64,000 nt of DNA, taken from the NCBI RefSeq assembly GCF_004684935.1, contig NZ_SRJD01000006.1, positions 114,975 through 178,974 of the forward strand, in the 5' to 3' direction. Source of the stretch: Sporolactobacillus shoreae (GTDB taxonomy: Bacteria > Bacillota > Bacilli > Bacillales > Sporolactobacillaceae). Shown piece by piece: positions 17,016 to 25,484 of this stretch. A program made the position numbers and the translations under genes. Positions within the stretch are counted from its first letter, which is position 1. The number at the start of each line of letters is the position of its first letter. The notes under the pieces are model-generated. The model made no database searches, was not told the DNA's origin, and saw only the letters and a program-made list of their open reading frames with translations.

Positions 17016-18251
17016 TCATTCATAGACTGAATGATAGAAAACTAAATATTCATGGGCTTCTTCTGTAACTGTTCTTACCTTTTCTTTGTTTATATTTTCC
17101 TTTATTCCATTTAAAAGTTCGGGTTCCTTTATTATCTTGCTTAATATTTTGGTTAGCTTTTCTGAATGACTTCTTGGAAAGATAAACCCATTCCGTCCAT
17201 GATCAATGATTTCTGTTATGCCCCCGACATCCGAAGCAATGACGGGTAATCCGCAAGCTAATGCTTCGTAAACCACAAATGGACAATTTTCATGCCAAAT
17301 TGAAGGAACAATAAGGACATCAACCTCACCGAAAATTTTCCCAATATCCAATTCGTCGTAAACACCACAAAACTCAATATTCCCATTTTTAGAGGCAGAT
17401 TCTCTAATCTGATGATTATAGGATTCATCATTTCCGGATCCATAGATTTTCAACTTAGCTTTTTTTACCTTGGAATTTAAAAATGCTTTGATTAAAACAT
17501 GGAGTCCTTTGTGATAATAATGGCTTCCCGCATAGCAGAATGTCAGCTTTTGGTTTTTAGTATAAAAGGCCTTTTTCTGTATGAAATTTTCTTTATTGAT
17601 TCCGTAATGAATCACGTTAATATCTATTTCAGGAAATTCCTTCTGAAACATTCTTGCCAAAAAGAAGGATGGGGCAATGACCTTTTTTGCAGACAACAAT
17701 ATATTTTTAGATTGGTTGTAACGGTATTTGACAAATTCATTATTGATCTCCGGGCACAGCGTTCTGCAAGCATCACCTTGTTTCGCACCAGAACAAGGTG
17801 AGCCAGCACTTGTCATTAATATACCTTTAGGGCACATCATGAAATAATCGGTAAGGGTTATAAAATAGGGGATGCCCCTTTTTATTGATACATTAATGAA
17901 CTCACCCATTCGAATGGGATGCGCAACATGAACAATATCCGGCTGCTCTTTTTGAAAGATCATGTCAGCAAACCTGGTTAATTCAGAGTCTTCAAGTGAT
18001 TGATAAAGCGTTTGGGGACCGGGGTCATTCAAGTGTTTATAGGCAATAATAGGGATATCTTTATAGAGAAATTCTTTGTATAGGATGTTTTCATAGGTAT
18101 GTTCGAAATATGAGTCGGGTTGGAAACTATGAGTAATCACTTTTACGTCGTGTCCATCAGTCTTTACTTGCCTGGAAAGATTGAGCAAGAAATTTTCAGT
18201 ACCTGTATATGTTTCCGGGTAGAATTGATGGATCAGATAAAGAATTTTTAT
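17016..18251 (-). CDS. GT4 glycosyltransferase with apparent ATA start
   Basis: 412 residues, GT-B fold. The N terminus KILYLIHQFYPETYTGTE is the acceptor-side motif of many GT4 enzymes; the C-terminal half carries YAGSHYYHKGLHVLI and the EX7E-type segment VVYEALACGLPVIASDVGG. The natural start should be MKILYL, but that codon is ATA at 18251-18249, eight bases after AAGGGG. The only canonical alternative, GTG at 18260, overlaps the ribosome site. It sits between the two duplicated modules and resembles YtcC-type spore-glycan transferases. No confident promoter was found. Confidence 0.85.
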   Translation of the reverse strand: MKILYLIHQFYPETYTGTENFLLNLSRQVKTDGHDVKVITHSFQPDSYFEHTYENILYKEFLYKDIPIIAYKHLNDPGPQTLYQSLEDSELTRFADMIFQKEQPDIVHVAHPIRMGEFINVSIKRGIPYFITLTDYFMMCPKGILMTSAGSPCSGAKQGDACRTLCPEINNEFVKYRYNQSKNILLSAKKVIAPSFFLARMFQKEFPEIDINVIHYGINKENFIQKKAFYTKNQKLTFCYAGSHYYHKGLHVLIKAFLNSKVKKAKLKIYGSGNDESYNHQIRESASKNGNIEFCGVYDELDIGKIFGEVDVLIVPSIWHENCPFVVYEALACGLPVIASDVGGITEIIDHGRNGFIFPRSHSEKLTKILSKIIKEPELLNGIKENINKEKVRTVTEEAHEYLVFYHSVYE

Positions 18252-18399
18252 GGTAAACACCCCTTATTCTTTACTTGCCTTTTTCCATATTTTCTTAACT
18301 GGATGTTATCATCAAGTTAAACAGGCAAAGAAGGATCTCCTCTATTTACACATCAGAATACAAGCTGCATCAATGATTCATAAAAGCATTTTATAATTT

Positions 18400-18576
18400 G
18401 GCTTTGTTAAACCTGTCTGTTGTTTTTCGCCCCAGGCGCTCGTTTTCCGCGGGCGATCCGTGAGCTTCCTCGCTTGGTACCCTTGCTAGGCCAGAAGGTT
18501 CGCTGATCCCGCAGGAGTCTCGCACCTTTCGCCCCAATCAACGAAGGGCAAAAACAACATTGAATTTAAACATATT
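18400..18576 (-). repeat. MITE-like repeat, copy 2 (inverted, full-length)
   Basis: Same element as copy 1 in the opposite direction. The end GGCTTTGTTAAAC is intact; the other end (TTTAAACATATTG) has lost its GCC. The G+C-rich middle is preserved with substitutions. Confidence 0.8.
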
Positions 18577-18708
18577 GTGACCAGCAGAAAATGCGTGAAA
18601 AGAAACAGACTGCATTAATAAAAATCCAATCACAATATTATGTACGTTACTTTGGCTTTATGCATGAAAATGAGTTTAATTAGTTGATTGTTAAAGCCCT
18701 ACATAAAT

Positions 18709-18745
18709 TAGGCTGTTTGACAGCTTCTTATGTCAAACAGCTTGC
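18709..18745. terminator. Hairpin at the end of module B
   Basis: GCTGTTTGACA (18712-18722) pairs with TGTCAAACAGC (18731-18741). It lies just past the stop of the module B kinase-like gene. The T tract is weak. Confidence 0.5.
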
Positions 18746-18757
18746 CGCATTCGTACT

Positions 18758-19960
18758 TCACCATATATTTACAATGAATATCACGTTGTGAGACATATCG
18801 ATTTGTGGATGAGATGAGGGTGATTCTTTCCATTCTTTATAAGTTTCCGGATCCATCACCTTGACTTGTTCCAGAAAGGAGTCCAGGAAGTTTCTTTCCC
18901 GAAGATTCTCAAATAGTTCAAGAGGTTGGGCTTGATCATGCGAGTATGAGTAAACATGATCGATCATTTTAAAACCGTCTTTTGTTATAAAGACATGGCG
19001 CAACGGGGCGTCAATTTGCTTGAAACCGGACTGTTTCATCTTTTTTAGTATATCCAGCAGCTGTCTCGTAATGTCTTCAGAGAGGCTTTGCTGTTTTTTA
19101 AGATAGCTGTTTAAATCAGGTCCGATCAGATATTCCATAATCGTATAATTTGTCGCTGTTTTATAAACCCTTGGTATGAAGGATAGGGATTGGTTTGATA
19201 AGAGGACTTCTTGTTCTAGCTGGGCGTATCTTGTTTTTCCGTAAAATTTAATACATTGATCTTCAGATATTCTGAAAACGGCGCCTTGGTGCCCTTTTCC
19301 CATAAACATTTGCATTATTGTACTATCTACCTTTACACGATTCCCTTTTCCCCCGGAGGTCACCATGACTTGATCAAAGTCTATTTTGTCATGCATATAA
19401 GTGTCCCATTCGTTAAAAGTAACGGGATCCAGTTTTTTAACTTGCGATAAAAATGAATCTTTTAAGAGGATCATTTTTAAATCTCTTAACAATTTAAGTG
19501 GTACGGGATGTTGTCTTTTGAAGGAGTTGACATGGTCTATAACTTTCATCTCCCCATTCTTCAGGACGAATATATGGCGAAGCGGTGCATCAATCATAGT
19601 AAAGTTTGCACGTTTTAATTCGTTTAGTATATTGAGAAGCTTTTTGACAATAGATTCAGGGATATACGTGGAGTTTATGAGGTATTCTTTTAAAGTGGGC
19701 GCGTTAAAATATTCCATCACGACATAATTTGAACCCGACTCATAGAATTTAGGAAAGAAGGGGAGATGCTGACCGGATTCCAAAGCAAATGCCTCCATTT
19801 TAGCTTGCTCCTCTTCTGCATAAACTTTGACACATTGATCCTCTGAAAGCTTAAAAACAGCGCCCTGAGTACCGTACCCAATCAGCGGATAGATTGTGGG
19901 GTTATGAATCTCTAAGGATCGTTCGCCTTTTGTCACAATGATCGATTTAAAATCCTCCAT
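18758..19960 (-). CDS. Double protein-kinase-like protein, module B
   Basis: 400 residues, a paralogue of the module A protein over its whole length. Two kinase-like domains: the first with GYGTQGAVFKLSEDQCVKVY, IDAPLRHIFV and IDHVNSF, the second with GKGHQGAVFRISEDQCIKFY, IDAPLRHVFI and IDHVYSY. The same non-standard catalytic-loop residues (D...H rather than D...N) are kept in all four domains, which argues they are functionally constrained. The start ATGGAGGATTT is two bases after the GT stop, next to TTAGGAGA. The C-terminal tail is longer than in A by ~10 residues. Confidence 0.75.
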   Translation of the reverse strand: MEDFKSIIVTKGERSLEIHNPTIYPLIGYGTQGAVFKLSEDQCVKVYAEEEQAKMEAFALESGQHLPFFPKFYESGSNYVVMEYFNAPTLKEYLINSTYIPESIVKKLLNILNELKRANFTMIDAPLRHIFVLKNGEMKVIDHVNSFKRQHPVPLKLLRDLKMILLKDSFLSQVKKLDPVTFNEWDTYMHDKIDFDQVMVTSGGKGNRVKVDSTIMQMFMGKGHQGAVFRISEDQCIKFYGKTRYAQLEQEVLLSNQSLSFIPRVYKTATNYTIMEYLIGPDLNSYLKKQQSLSEDITRQLLDILKKMKQSGFKQIDAPLRHVFITKDGFKMIDHVYSYSHDQAQPLELFENLRERNFLDSFLEQVKVMDPETYKEWKESPSSHPQIDMSHNVIFIVNIW

Positions 19961-19962
19961 AA

Positions 19963-21033
19963 TCAGTCTCCTAACACTTCATCATAATATTTAGCCTGCT
20001 GCAAAAGCTGCTTGTTAAGGTCGAAATTCTGTTCGATTTTTTGACGGGCTGCAAGAGTATAGGTTTCCCATTTCTGTCTGTTATTCAACATAAATTCAAT
20101 AGCATCTGCAAGTTCGTCCACGTTATTCTCCTGGACTAAAATACCCTCTTTATCATGAGTGATCAGCTCGGGGATACCCGCATGAAAGGTCGAAATCACT
20201 GGCACCCCTGTTGCCATGGCTTCTTTTATTGTATTTGGGATTCCCTCTACATCGCCGTTAGAGGCTTCCATGCTAGGAGCACAAAATAAATCTGCATGAG
20301 TCAGTTCTTCTTGCACTTGATCTTTTGGAATTTGTTTGAGAAAGCGGAAAGAATGACCGAGGTTAAGCTCGGTTGCCAAAGAGTTGATGGAATTTTCAAG
20401 CGGCCCACTTCCGATAATGGTCAGAGTGGCATTAGGGAATTGATGCCTTATTTTATGAAAAGCCCGGATTAATATCAGATGTCCTTTTTTTTCAACGAGC
20501 CTTCCAAAAGATATTATGTTTTGAGAATCTCTCTGATTGGGAGATCGATAGACGAATTGGTTAAGATCGACTCCGCCATACAATACCCTTATTTTGTCTG
20601 ATGGACAGCCTAAGTCCGTAATTTTCTCCGCAAGAAATTGACAGACCGGGAAAAACAGCTCACCTTGGTCAAATAGCATCTTGATGTGCTCCAAATAGCC
20701 AATCGGCTGGTCGGCAAGTGTTGCATCACGCCCTCGAATGCTCGTCACGAGCGGAAGGTTCATTTCTTCTTTAAAAGGAAGTAATAAAATTCCTAATTGA
20801 GCATGGTGTGCATGTAATAGAGTAATATGATTGTTTTTTACATATTCTGCGGGAGAGAAAATTTCATTTAGGTAATATACCTTTTTGTTAAAAAGTGAGA
20901 GATCCGTCATGTACTTAGCCTGTCGGACCATATGAATGTATTCGTAACCAGGGACCTGGCGGATCTGTTCAATGTATTGGGCCCTATCAACCCTTAAGTT
21001 TAAATGCATAACTGTATCCAACGCTACCTTCAC
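19963..21033 (-). CDS. GT4 glycosyltransferase, module B
   Basis: 356 residues, the same length as its module A paralogue and similar throughout (VMHLNLRVD, TSIRGRDATLADQPIGY, LYGGVDLNQFVYR, EGIPNTIKEAMATGVPVIS). The two probably arose by a segmental duplication and may act on different acceptors or linkages. As in copy A the best-spaced start is TTG at codon 5, while the family-like MKV would begin at GTG 21033. A CATACTGTA box lies 25 bp upstream. Confidence 0.9.
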   Translation of the reverse strand: MKVALDTVMHLNLRVDRAQYIEQIRQVPGYEYIHMVRQAKYMTDLSLFNKKVYYLNEIFSPAEYVKNNHITLLHAHHAQLGILLLPFKEEMNLPLVTSIRGRDATLADQPIGYLEHIKMLFDQGELFFPVCQFLAEKITDLGCPSDKIRVLYGGVDLNQFVYRSPNQRDSQNIISFGRLVEKKGHLILIRAFHKIRHQFPNATLTIIGSGPLENSINSLATELNLGHSFRFLKQIPKDQVQEELTHADLFCAPSMEASNGDVEGIPNTIKEAMATGVPVISTFHAGIPELITHDKEGILVQENNVDELADAIEFMLNNRQKWETYTLAARQKIEQNFDLNKQLLQQAKYYDEVLGD

Positions 21034-21057
21034 CTTTCGAATTTTATCAGTTATGAA

Positions 21058-21066
21058 TACAGTATG
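21058..21066 (-). promoter_or_regulatory. Sigma-K-like -10 element of module B
   Basis: The minus strand reads CATACTGTA at the same distance from the GT4 gene as in module A. No AC dinucleotide is found 16-17 bases upstream, so the -35 is weak or lost. Confidence 0.45.
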
Positions 21067-21337
21067 CGTGGCTGATTCGCTTAGATTGGACCATTTAATA
21101 GGGTTTTAGATAAACAGATGAATCGCCTTATGATGCATTAGATTATTCTGTATTTTCACTCAGTCTTCAACCATTATGTAGGTCTTTGATGAAGCACATC
21201 TATGTTTCAAATGCTGCCTATTCATTTCTTAATCAAAAATCATCTTTAAAGATATCTATAAATGCCCTTATTCTATTGGACAACTTACTCTTAGTCCACT
21301 TATGAATACATTGTTAACAGAGAAAGGGGGCTTAAAC

Positions 21338-22150
21338 TTGGTCAGAAAAGCGATTATTCCTGCAGCAGGGTATGGAACTAGAGGCCTGCCGATTACAAAA
21401 GTTCTTCCAAAAGAAATGCTGCCCATTTGCGGTCGACCCGCTATTGAGTATATCGTCCAGGAAGCGATTGATTCAGGAATTGAACAGATTTTAATTGTCG
21501 TATCTAAAAATAAGGATATGATTTTGGACTATTTTGATAGATCTCTGGAGCTTGAAGCCTATTTAGAAAAGAAAAATAAAACAGATTTATTGAAGAAGCT
21601 GGATCAGCCCAAAGTCCATATTCAATACATCCGTCAGCCCTATCCTGCAGGATTGGGAGACGCTGTTCGATTAGGCAAGTTTTTTGTTGGTCAGGAACCT
21701 TTTGCCGTTTTGCTTCCTGATGAAATTGTGGTTTCAAAGGATAAAACAGCATTACGTCAATTAATTGAAAAGCACAGTACCCTAAAAGGAAATGTGCTTG
21801 GATTAAAGCGTGTGGATCCATCCGAACTTAAAAGTTATGGAGTGGTTGATCCTCAGAAGCTGGACGACAGGACTTTTAAACTAAAAAACATTATTGAAAA
21901 AGCACAGCATTCTTTTCCATCGAATCTGGCAGTTGTAGGAAGATACGTTCTTGAACCTGCTATATTTAACTATTTAGATCGACAGAAGCCCGGAGTTGGG
22001 TCAGAAATTCAATTAACAGATGCAATCAAAGAGATGTTAAGCGATGGACCTGGTTATGGTATCGAAATTTCCGGGCAGCGGTTTGATATTTCAAAGATGC
22101 CAGAGTATGTGTCGCTTATAAATTTGTTATGTAGTTCGGCTCCAGGGTAA
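21338..22150 (+). CDS. gtaB: UTP-glucose-1-phosphate uridylyltransferase
   Basis: 270 residues. N-terminal nucleotide-binding motif AIIPAAGYGTRGLPITKVLPKEMLP, then GRPAIEYIVQEA, QPYPAGLGDAV and LLPDE, all typical of GalU/GtaB. It makes UDP-glucose from UTP and glucose-1-phosphate, feeding Ugd and GalE encoded next. TTG 21338 follows AAAGGGGG by seven bases; an upstream ATG at 21302 is not needed. As a locus-specific copy it may be separate from a housekeeping gtaB elsewhere. It begins a + strand unit gtaB-ugd-galE. Confidence 0.95.
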   Translation: MVRKAIIPAAGYGTRGLPITKVLPKEMLPICGRPAIEYIVQEAIDSGIEQILIVVSKNKDMILDYFDRSLELEAYLEKKNKTDLLKKLDQPKVHIQYIRQPYPAGLGDAVRLGKFFVGQEPFAVLLPDEIVVSKDKTALRQLIEKHSTLKGNVLGLKRVDPSELKSYGVVDPQKLDDRTFKLKNIIEKAQHSFPSNLAVVGRYVLEPAIFNYLDRQKPGVGSEIQLTDAIKEMLSDGPGYGIEISGQRFDISKMPEYVSLINLLCSSAPG

Positions 22151-22176
22151 GGGAAACATTTTGGAGGTGGTTTGCC

Positions 22177-23460
22177 ATAAAAATTTTAATTGTTGGAACA
22201 GGTTATGTTGGAACAACTACAGCGCTTGTTTTTTGTGAAAAAGGTCATCAGGTAACAGGCCTTGATGTTGATGAAGAGAAAATAAAGAAATTGCAATCCG
22301 GAGAGCTTCACTTTTTTGAACCTGGTTTAGGTGAATTATTAAAAAAGCATTTAAGAGAAGGAAATCTTTCTTTTACTCAAGATGAATCGAAAGCCATTGA
22401 AGAAAACGATGTCATTTTTATTTGTGTAGGCACGCCGCAGGATAAAGATGGCAGTGCTGATCTTAGATATGTTCAAAAAGTGGCTGAACGAATTGGAGAA
22501 AATCTGAATACCTATAAAGTGATTGTGGATAAAAGTACCGTTCCTGTAGGCACAGCCGATAAGGTTGCCCGATGGATCTTGGAACATCGGAAGAATGCCA
22601 TTCCGTTTGATGTGGTTTCCAATCCAGAATTTCTTCGTGAAGGATCGGCACTCCAAGATGCCTTGAATCCTGATCGTATTGTCATAGGATACTCAAGTGA
22701 GAAAGCTCTGCATTCAATGCGGGAACTCTATAAGGACTTCGCATGTCCGTTCGTTGAGACAACACCGAAAACAGCTGAGATGATCAAGTATGCCGCCAAT
22801 TCCTTCCTGGCTTTAAAAATATCTTATATTAATGAACTCGCACGATTATGCGATCTCTTAGGAATTAAGATTGATGATCTGTCAAAGGGAATCGGTCTGG
22901 ATCATCGAATTGGCGAGGCTTTTCTAAAAGCGGGTGTTGGTTATGGCGGATCCTGCTTTCCAAAAGATGTCAGTGCCTTGCTTAAAACCGCTGAAACAAA
23001 CCATCAAACGTTATCCATCTTAGAAGCAGCTGTGAAGGTCAACCAGACACAGCCAAAATATTTTGTTGAAAAACTTCAGGCTGCTCTCGGCAGCTTGGAA
23101 AATAAAGTAATTGCCGTTCTCGGATTGGCCTTTAAATCCAACACCGATGATATACGGGAATCGCCAAGTTTTAAAATCATTGATCATCTTGTTCAGGCGG
23201 GAGCTAAAATAAAAGCTCATGATCCGACTGTAAAAATGGGATCAAGCCCATCTTTTAAACAAGTCTCCACAGTTGAAGAATGTGTTTCGGATACCGACGC
23301 TATTATCTTATGCACGGATTGGGAGCAGTATAAAAACATTGACTGGATGTCCGTCAGAAAAAGCGTACGGTTCCCCTTTATCGTTGACGGTAAAAACATG
23401 CTGAATGCAAATGAAGTAAAGCATGCAGGCTATGGTTATTATGCACTCGGAAAAAGTTAA
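22177..23460 (+). CDS. ugd: UDP-glucose 6-dehydrogenase with apparent ATA start
   Basis: 427 residues if read from ATA 22177: (M)KILIVGTGYVGTTTALVF is the Rossmann start of the family. Further motifs: VGTPQDKDGSADL, STVPVGTAD, NPEFLREGSA, and the active-site Cys in GYGGSCFPKD. It oxidises UDP-glucose to UDP-glucuronate with two NAD+. GGAGG lies nine bases before the ATA; there is no ATG, GTG or TTG before TTG 22291, which would delete the cofactor site. So either ATA is used, or the gene is poorly expressed, or the base is an error. Closest Bacillus analogue: ytcA in the spore-glycan ytcABC group. Confidence 0.92.
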   Translation: MKILIVGTGYVGTTTALVFCEKGHQVTGLDVDEEKIKKLQSGELHFFEPGLGELLKKHLREGNLSFTQDESKAIEENDVIFICVGTPQDKDGSADLRYVQKVAERIGENLNTYKVIVDKSTVPVGTADKVARWILEHRKNAIPFDVVSNPEFLREGSALQDALNPDRIVIGYSSEKALHSMRELYKDFACPFVETTPKTAEMIKYAANSFLALKISYINELARLCDLLGIKIDDLSKGIGLDHRIGEAFLKAGVGYGGSCFPKDVSALLKTAETNHQTLSILEAAVKVNQTQPKYFVEKLQAALGSLENKVIAVLGLAFKSNTDDIRESPSFKIIDHLVQAGAKIKAHDPTVKMGSSPSFKQVSTVEECVSDTDAIILCTDWEQYKNIDWMSVRKSVRFPFIVDGKNMLNANEVKHAGYGYYALGKS

Positions 23461-23517
23461 CTGTTTATAAAACGTGAGACCCGATGTAACGATTGAAAAG
23501 GATTGGGGGAACGATCC

Positions 23518-24501
23518 ATGATTCTGGTAACAGGCGGAGCAGGTTATATAGGGAGCCATGTTACAAGAGAATTAATCAACCAGGGCTATGAAGTCATCGT
23601 GTTGGATAATTTATCAACGGGACATCAGTCGGCCATTGACCGGAGAGCTGTTTTTAAATTAGGGGATATTGGTGATCGTCAGACACTGGATGACTTATTT
23701 AATCAATATGACATCAAAGCGGTGATGCATTTTGCGGCCAACTGTCTGGTCGGCGAATCCGTCCAGAATCCGTTAAAGTATTACGATAACAATGTGGGAA
23801 AAACAACGCGACTGATCCAAAGCATGGTAGAGAATAACGTTAAAAAGCTTATTTTTTCGTCAACTTGTGCCATCTATGGGAATCCTGAACAGGATATCAT
23901 AACAGAGCAAATTCCGAAAAAACCGATTAACCCATATGGAAGATCTAAGCTTATGATCGAGACGATTTTAAGTGATACCTTGAAAAGCGATGAGTTAAGC
24001 TATATTTCGCTCAGATATTTTAATGCGGCAGGCGCTTATCCCTCCGGTGAAATCGGAGAAGATCATGATCCGGAAACACATTTAATTCCGAATATCCTGA
24101 AGCACTTGCAGGGAGCTGTCGAAAATATCGAAGTTTTCGGCAACGATTATGATACTCCTGATGGCACCTGTATCAGAGATTATATCCACGTTCAGGATTT
24201 AACGAATGCGCACATTCTCGCTTTAAAGCACCTTTTATCGCAACCTAAAATAGGGTTTCAGTATAATCTAGGCAATGGAAAAGGCTATTCTGTAAAAGAG
24301 GTTATCGGTGAATGCGAGCGGATAACAAATAAAAAAGCAAAGGTTCGATATGCGCCCAGAAGGCCAGGAGATCCGCCTGTCTTAGTCGCGTCATCCTCGA
24401 AAATAAAGAATGAATTAGGATGGTTTCCGGTTTATACCTTAACGGATAGTGTTCGTTCAGCCTGGCAATGGCACATCAAACATCCACATGGTTATCAATG
24501 A
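23518..24501 (+). CDS. galE: UDP-glucose 4-epimerase
   Basis: 327 residues of the short-chain dehydrogenase/epimerase family. TGGAGYIGSH binds NAD+, SSTCAIYG supplies the catalytic Ser and YGRSK the Tyr-Lys pair; ending motifs RPGDPPVLVASSSKI and LGW are typical of GalE. It interconverts UDP-glucose and UDP-galactose, possibly UDP-glucuronate and UDP-galacturonate in this setting. ATG 23518 follows GGGGGA. It is the last gene of the gtaB-ugd-galE unit and has its own terminator. Confidence 0.93.
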   Translation: MILVTGGAGYIGSHVTRELINQGYEVIVLDNLSTGHQSAIDRRAVFKLGDIGDRQTLDDLFNQYDIKAVMHFAANCLVGESVQNPLKYYDNNVGKTTRLIQSMVENNVKKLIFSSTCAIYGNPEQDIITEQIPKKPINPYGRSKLMIETILSDTLKSDELSYISLRYFNAAGAYPSGEIGEDHDPETHLIPNILKHLQGAVENIEVFGNDYDTPDGTCIRDYIHVQDLTNAHILALKHLLSQPKIGFQYNLGNGKGYSVKEVIGECERITNKKAKVRYAPRRPGDPPVLVASSSKIKNELGWFPVYTLTDSVRSAWQWHIKHPHGYQ

Positions 24502-24528
24502 AATTAATATGAATGATTTAGAGTACAC

Positions 24529-24556
24529 AATGGGGGGCTGACCCCCATTTTTATTT
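24529..24556 (+). terminator. Terminator after galE
   Basis: ATGGGGG pairs with CCCCCAT, followed by TTTTTATTTATT. Confidence 0.85.
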
Positions 24557-24639
24557 ATTGTTTCGATTAACATGGTTCTTTAACAAAGCCTTTTTTGATG
24601 AATAGTCTAATAGGAAGAATTGATAAGGAGTGAGCAGCG

Positions 24640-25371
24640 ATCAGTCACTCAGAACTTTTGATACCTGAAGTCAATCTGAAAGTGTATCCAAAGAATCAAA
24701 TGATAATCTGCAGTAGTGCCACCGGAAAAGTGCACGAAACAGAATTGAGAATCATGAGACCCACGGTTGAAGCCTATGCAAAAAAGTATAACATGGATAC
24801 GATTTTCTTTAAGGAACGCTTCGATTCAAGCAGGCCTGCGTCATGGGATAAAATTATCATTCTATATAACTTATTAAAGAATTACGATAGGGTCATGTGG
24901 ATCGATTCAGATGCCATATTTTTAGATACTCGTTTAGATATACGAACAGAATTAGATGAAGATCATGTCATGTTTATGGTCACGCATTACGGAAGGTCGC
25001 CAATCTGGCCTAATGCCGGACTCATTGTTGCGAAAAAGGATGAGAAGACCTTTGATTTATTGAACAAAATATGGAATGAAACAGATGCCATCAATCATCC
25101 ATGGTGGGAGCAGCAAGCTTTTTTTAGTGTACTCGGATATGAAAATTCCTATCATCACATCATTGCTTATCATCCCAATCAATACAGTAACCTTATTGGT
25201 TCTTTAGATCTTAAATGGAACAGCAGACCAATAGATGGTGATATAAGTGAAGATCCAATGATTATGCATTATGGCGGTCTTCCACATGAAAAGAGGATCA
25301 GCGGAATGGCAGCCTGCTATCGTATCTTTAAAATAAGAACGAGGAGGGATAAGTATAGAAGAAAAAACTAA
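24640..25371 (+). CDS. Glycosyltransferase-like protein (GMA12/MNN10-like fold), apparent ATC start
   Basis: About 243 residues. GT-A type features: RPASWDKIIILYNLL, VMWIDSDAIFLD with the DxD-like DSD, PNAGLIVAKKDE, NHPWWEQQAFF and MHYGGLPHE. It is a paralogue of 29436-30152. A good ribosome site AAGGAG is nine bases before ATC 24640; the next usable canonical start, TTG 24658, has none. The extra N-terminal residues (SHSELLIPEVNL) align with the paralogue's N terminus, which supports the upstream start. Sugar and acceptor are unknown; it belongs to the spore-glycan locus. Confidence 0.75.
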   Translation: MSHSELLIPEVNLKVYPKNQMIICSSATGKVHETELRIMRPTVEAYAKKYNMDTIFFKERFDSSRPASWDKIIILYNLLKNYDRVMWIDSDAIFLDTRLDIRTELDEDHVMFMVTHYGRSPIWPNAGLIVAKKDEKTFDLLNKIWNETDAINHPWWEQQAFFSVLGYENSYHHIIAYHPNQYSNLIGSLDLKWNSRPIDGDISEDPMIMHYGGLPHEKRISGMAACYRIFKIRTRRDKYRRKN

Positions 25372-25484
25372 GTATCGTCACTTTGTCAGCTAATCGAAGC
25401 GTGCCATTTGTTGCAGGCTTGTCCACTATTGGGACAGCGTGCCAGGCACGCTCTTTCGCCTGTTCTAGGGTTTATGCTGTTCCG

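Noticed and set aside
25372..25484. Gene or mobile element between the glycosyltransferases at 24640 and 25485
   Set aside because: Contains a short GCGTGCC/GGCACGC hairpin but no coding signal or inverted ends; probably a terminator region.
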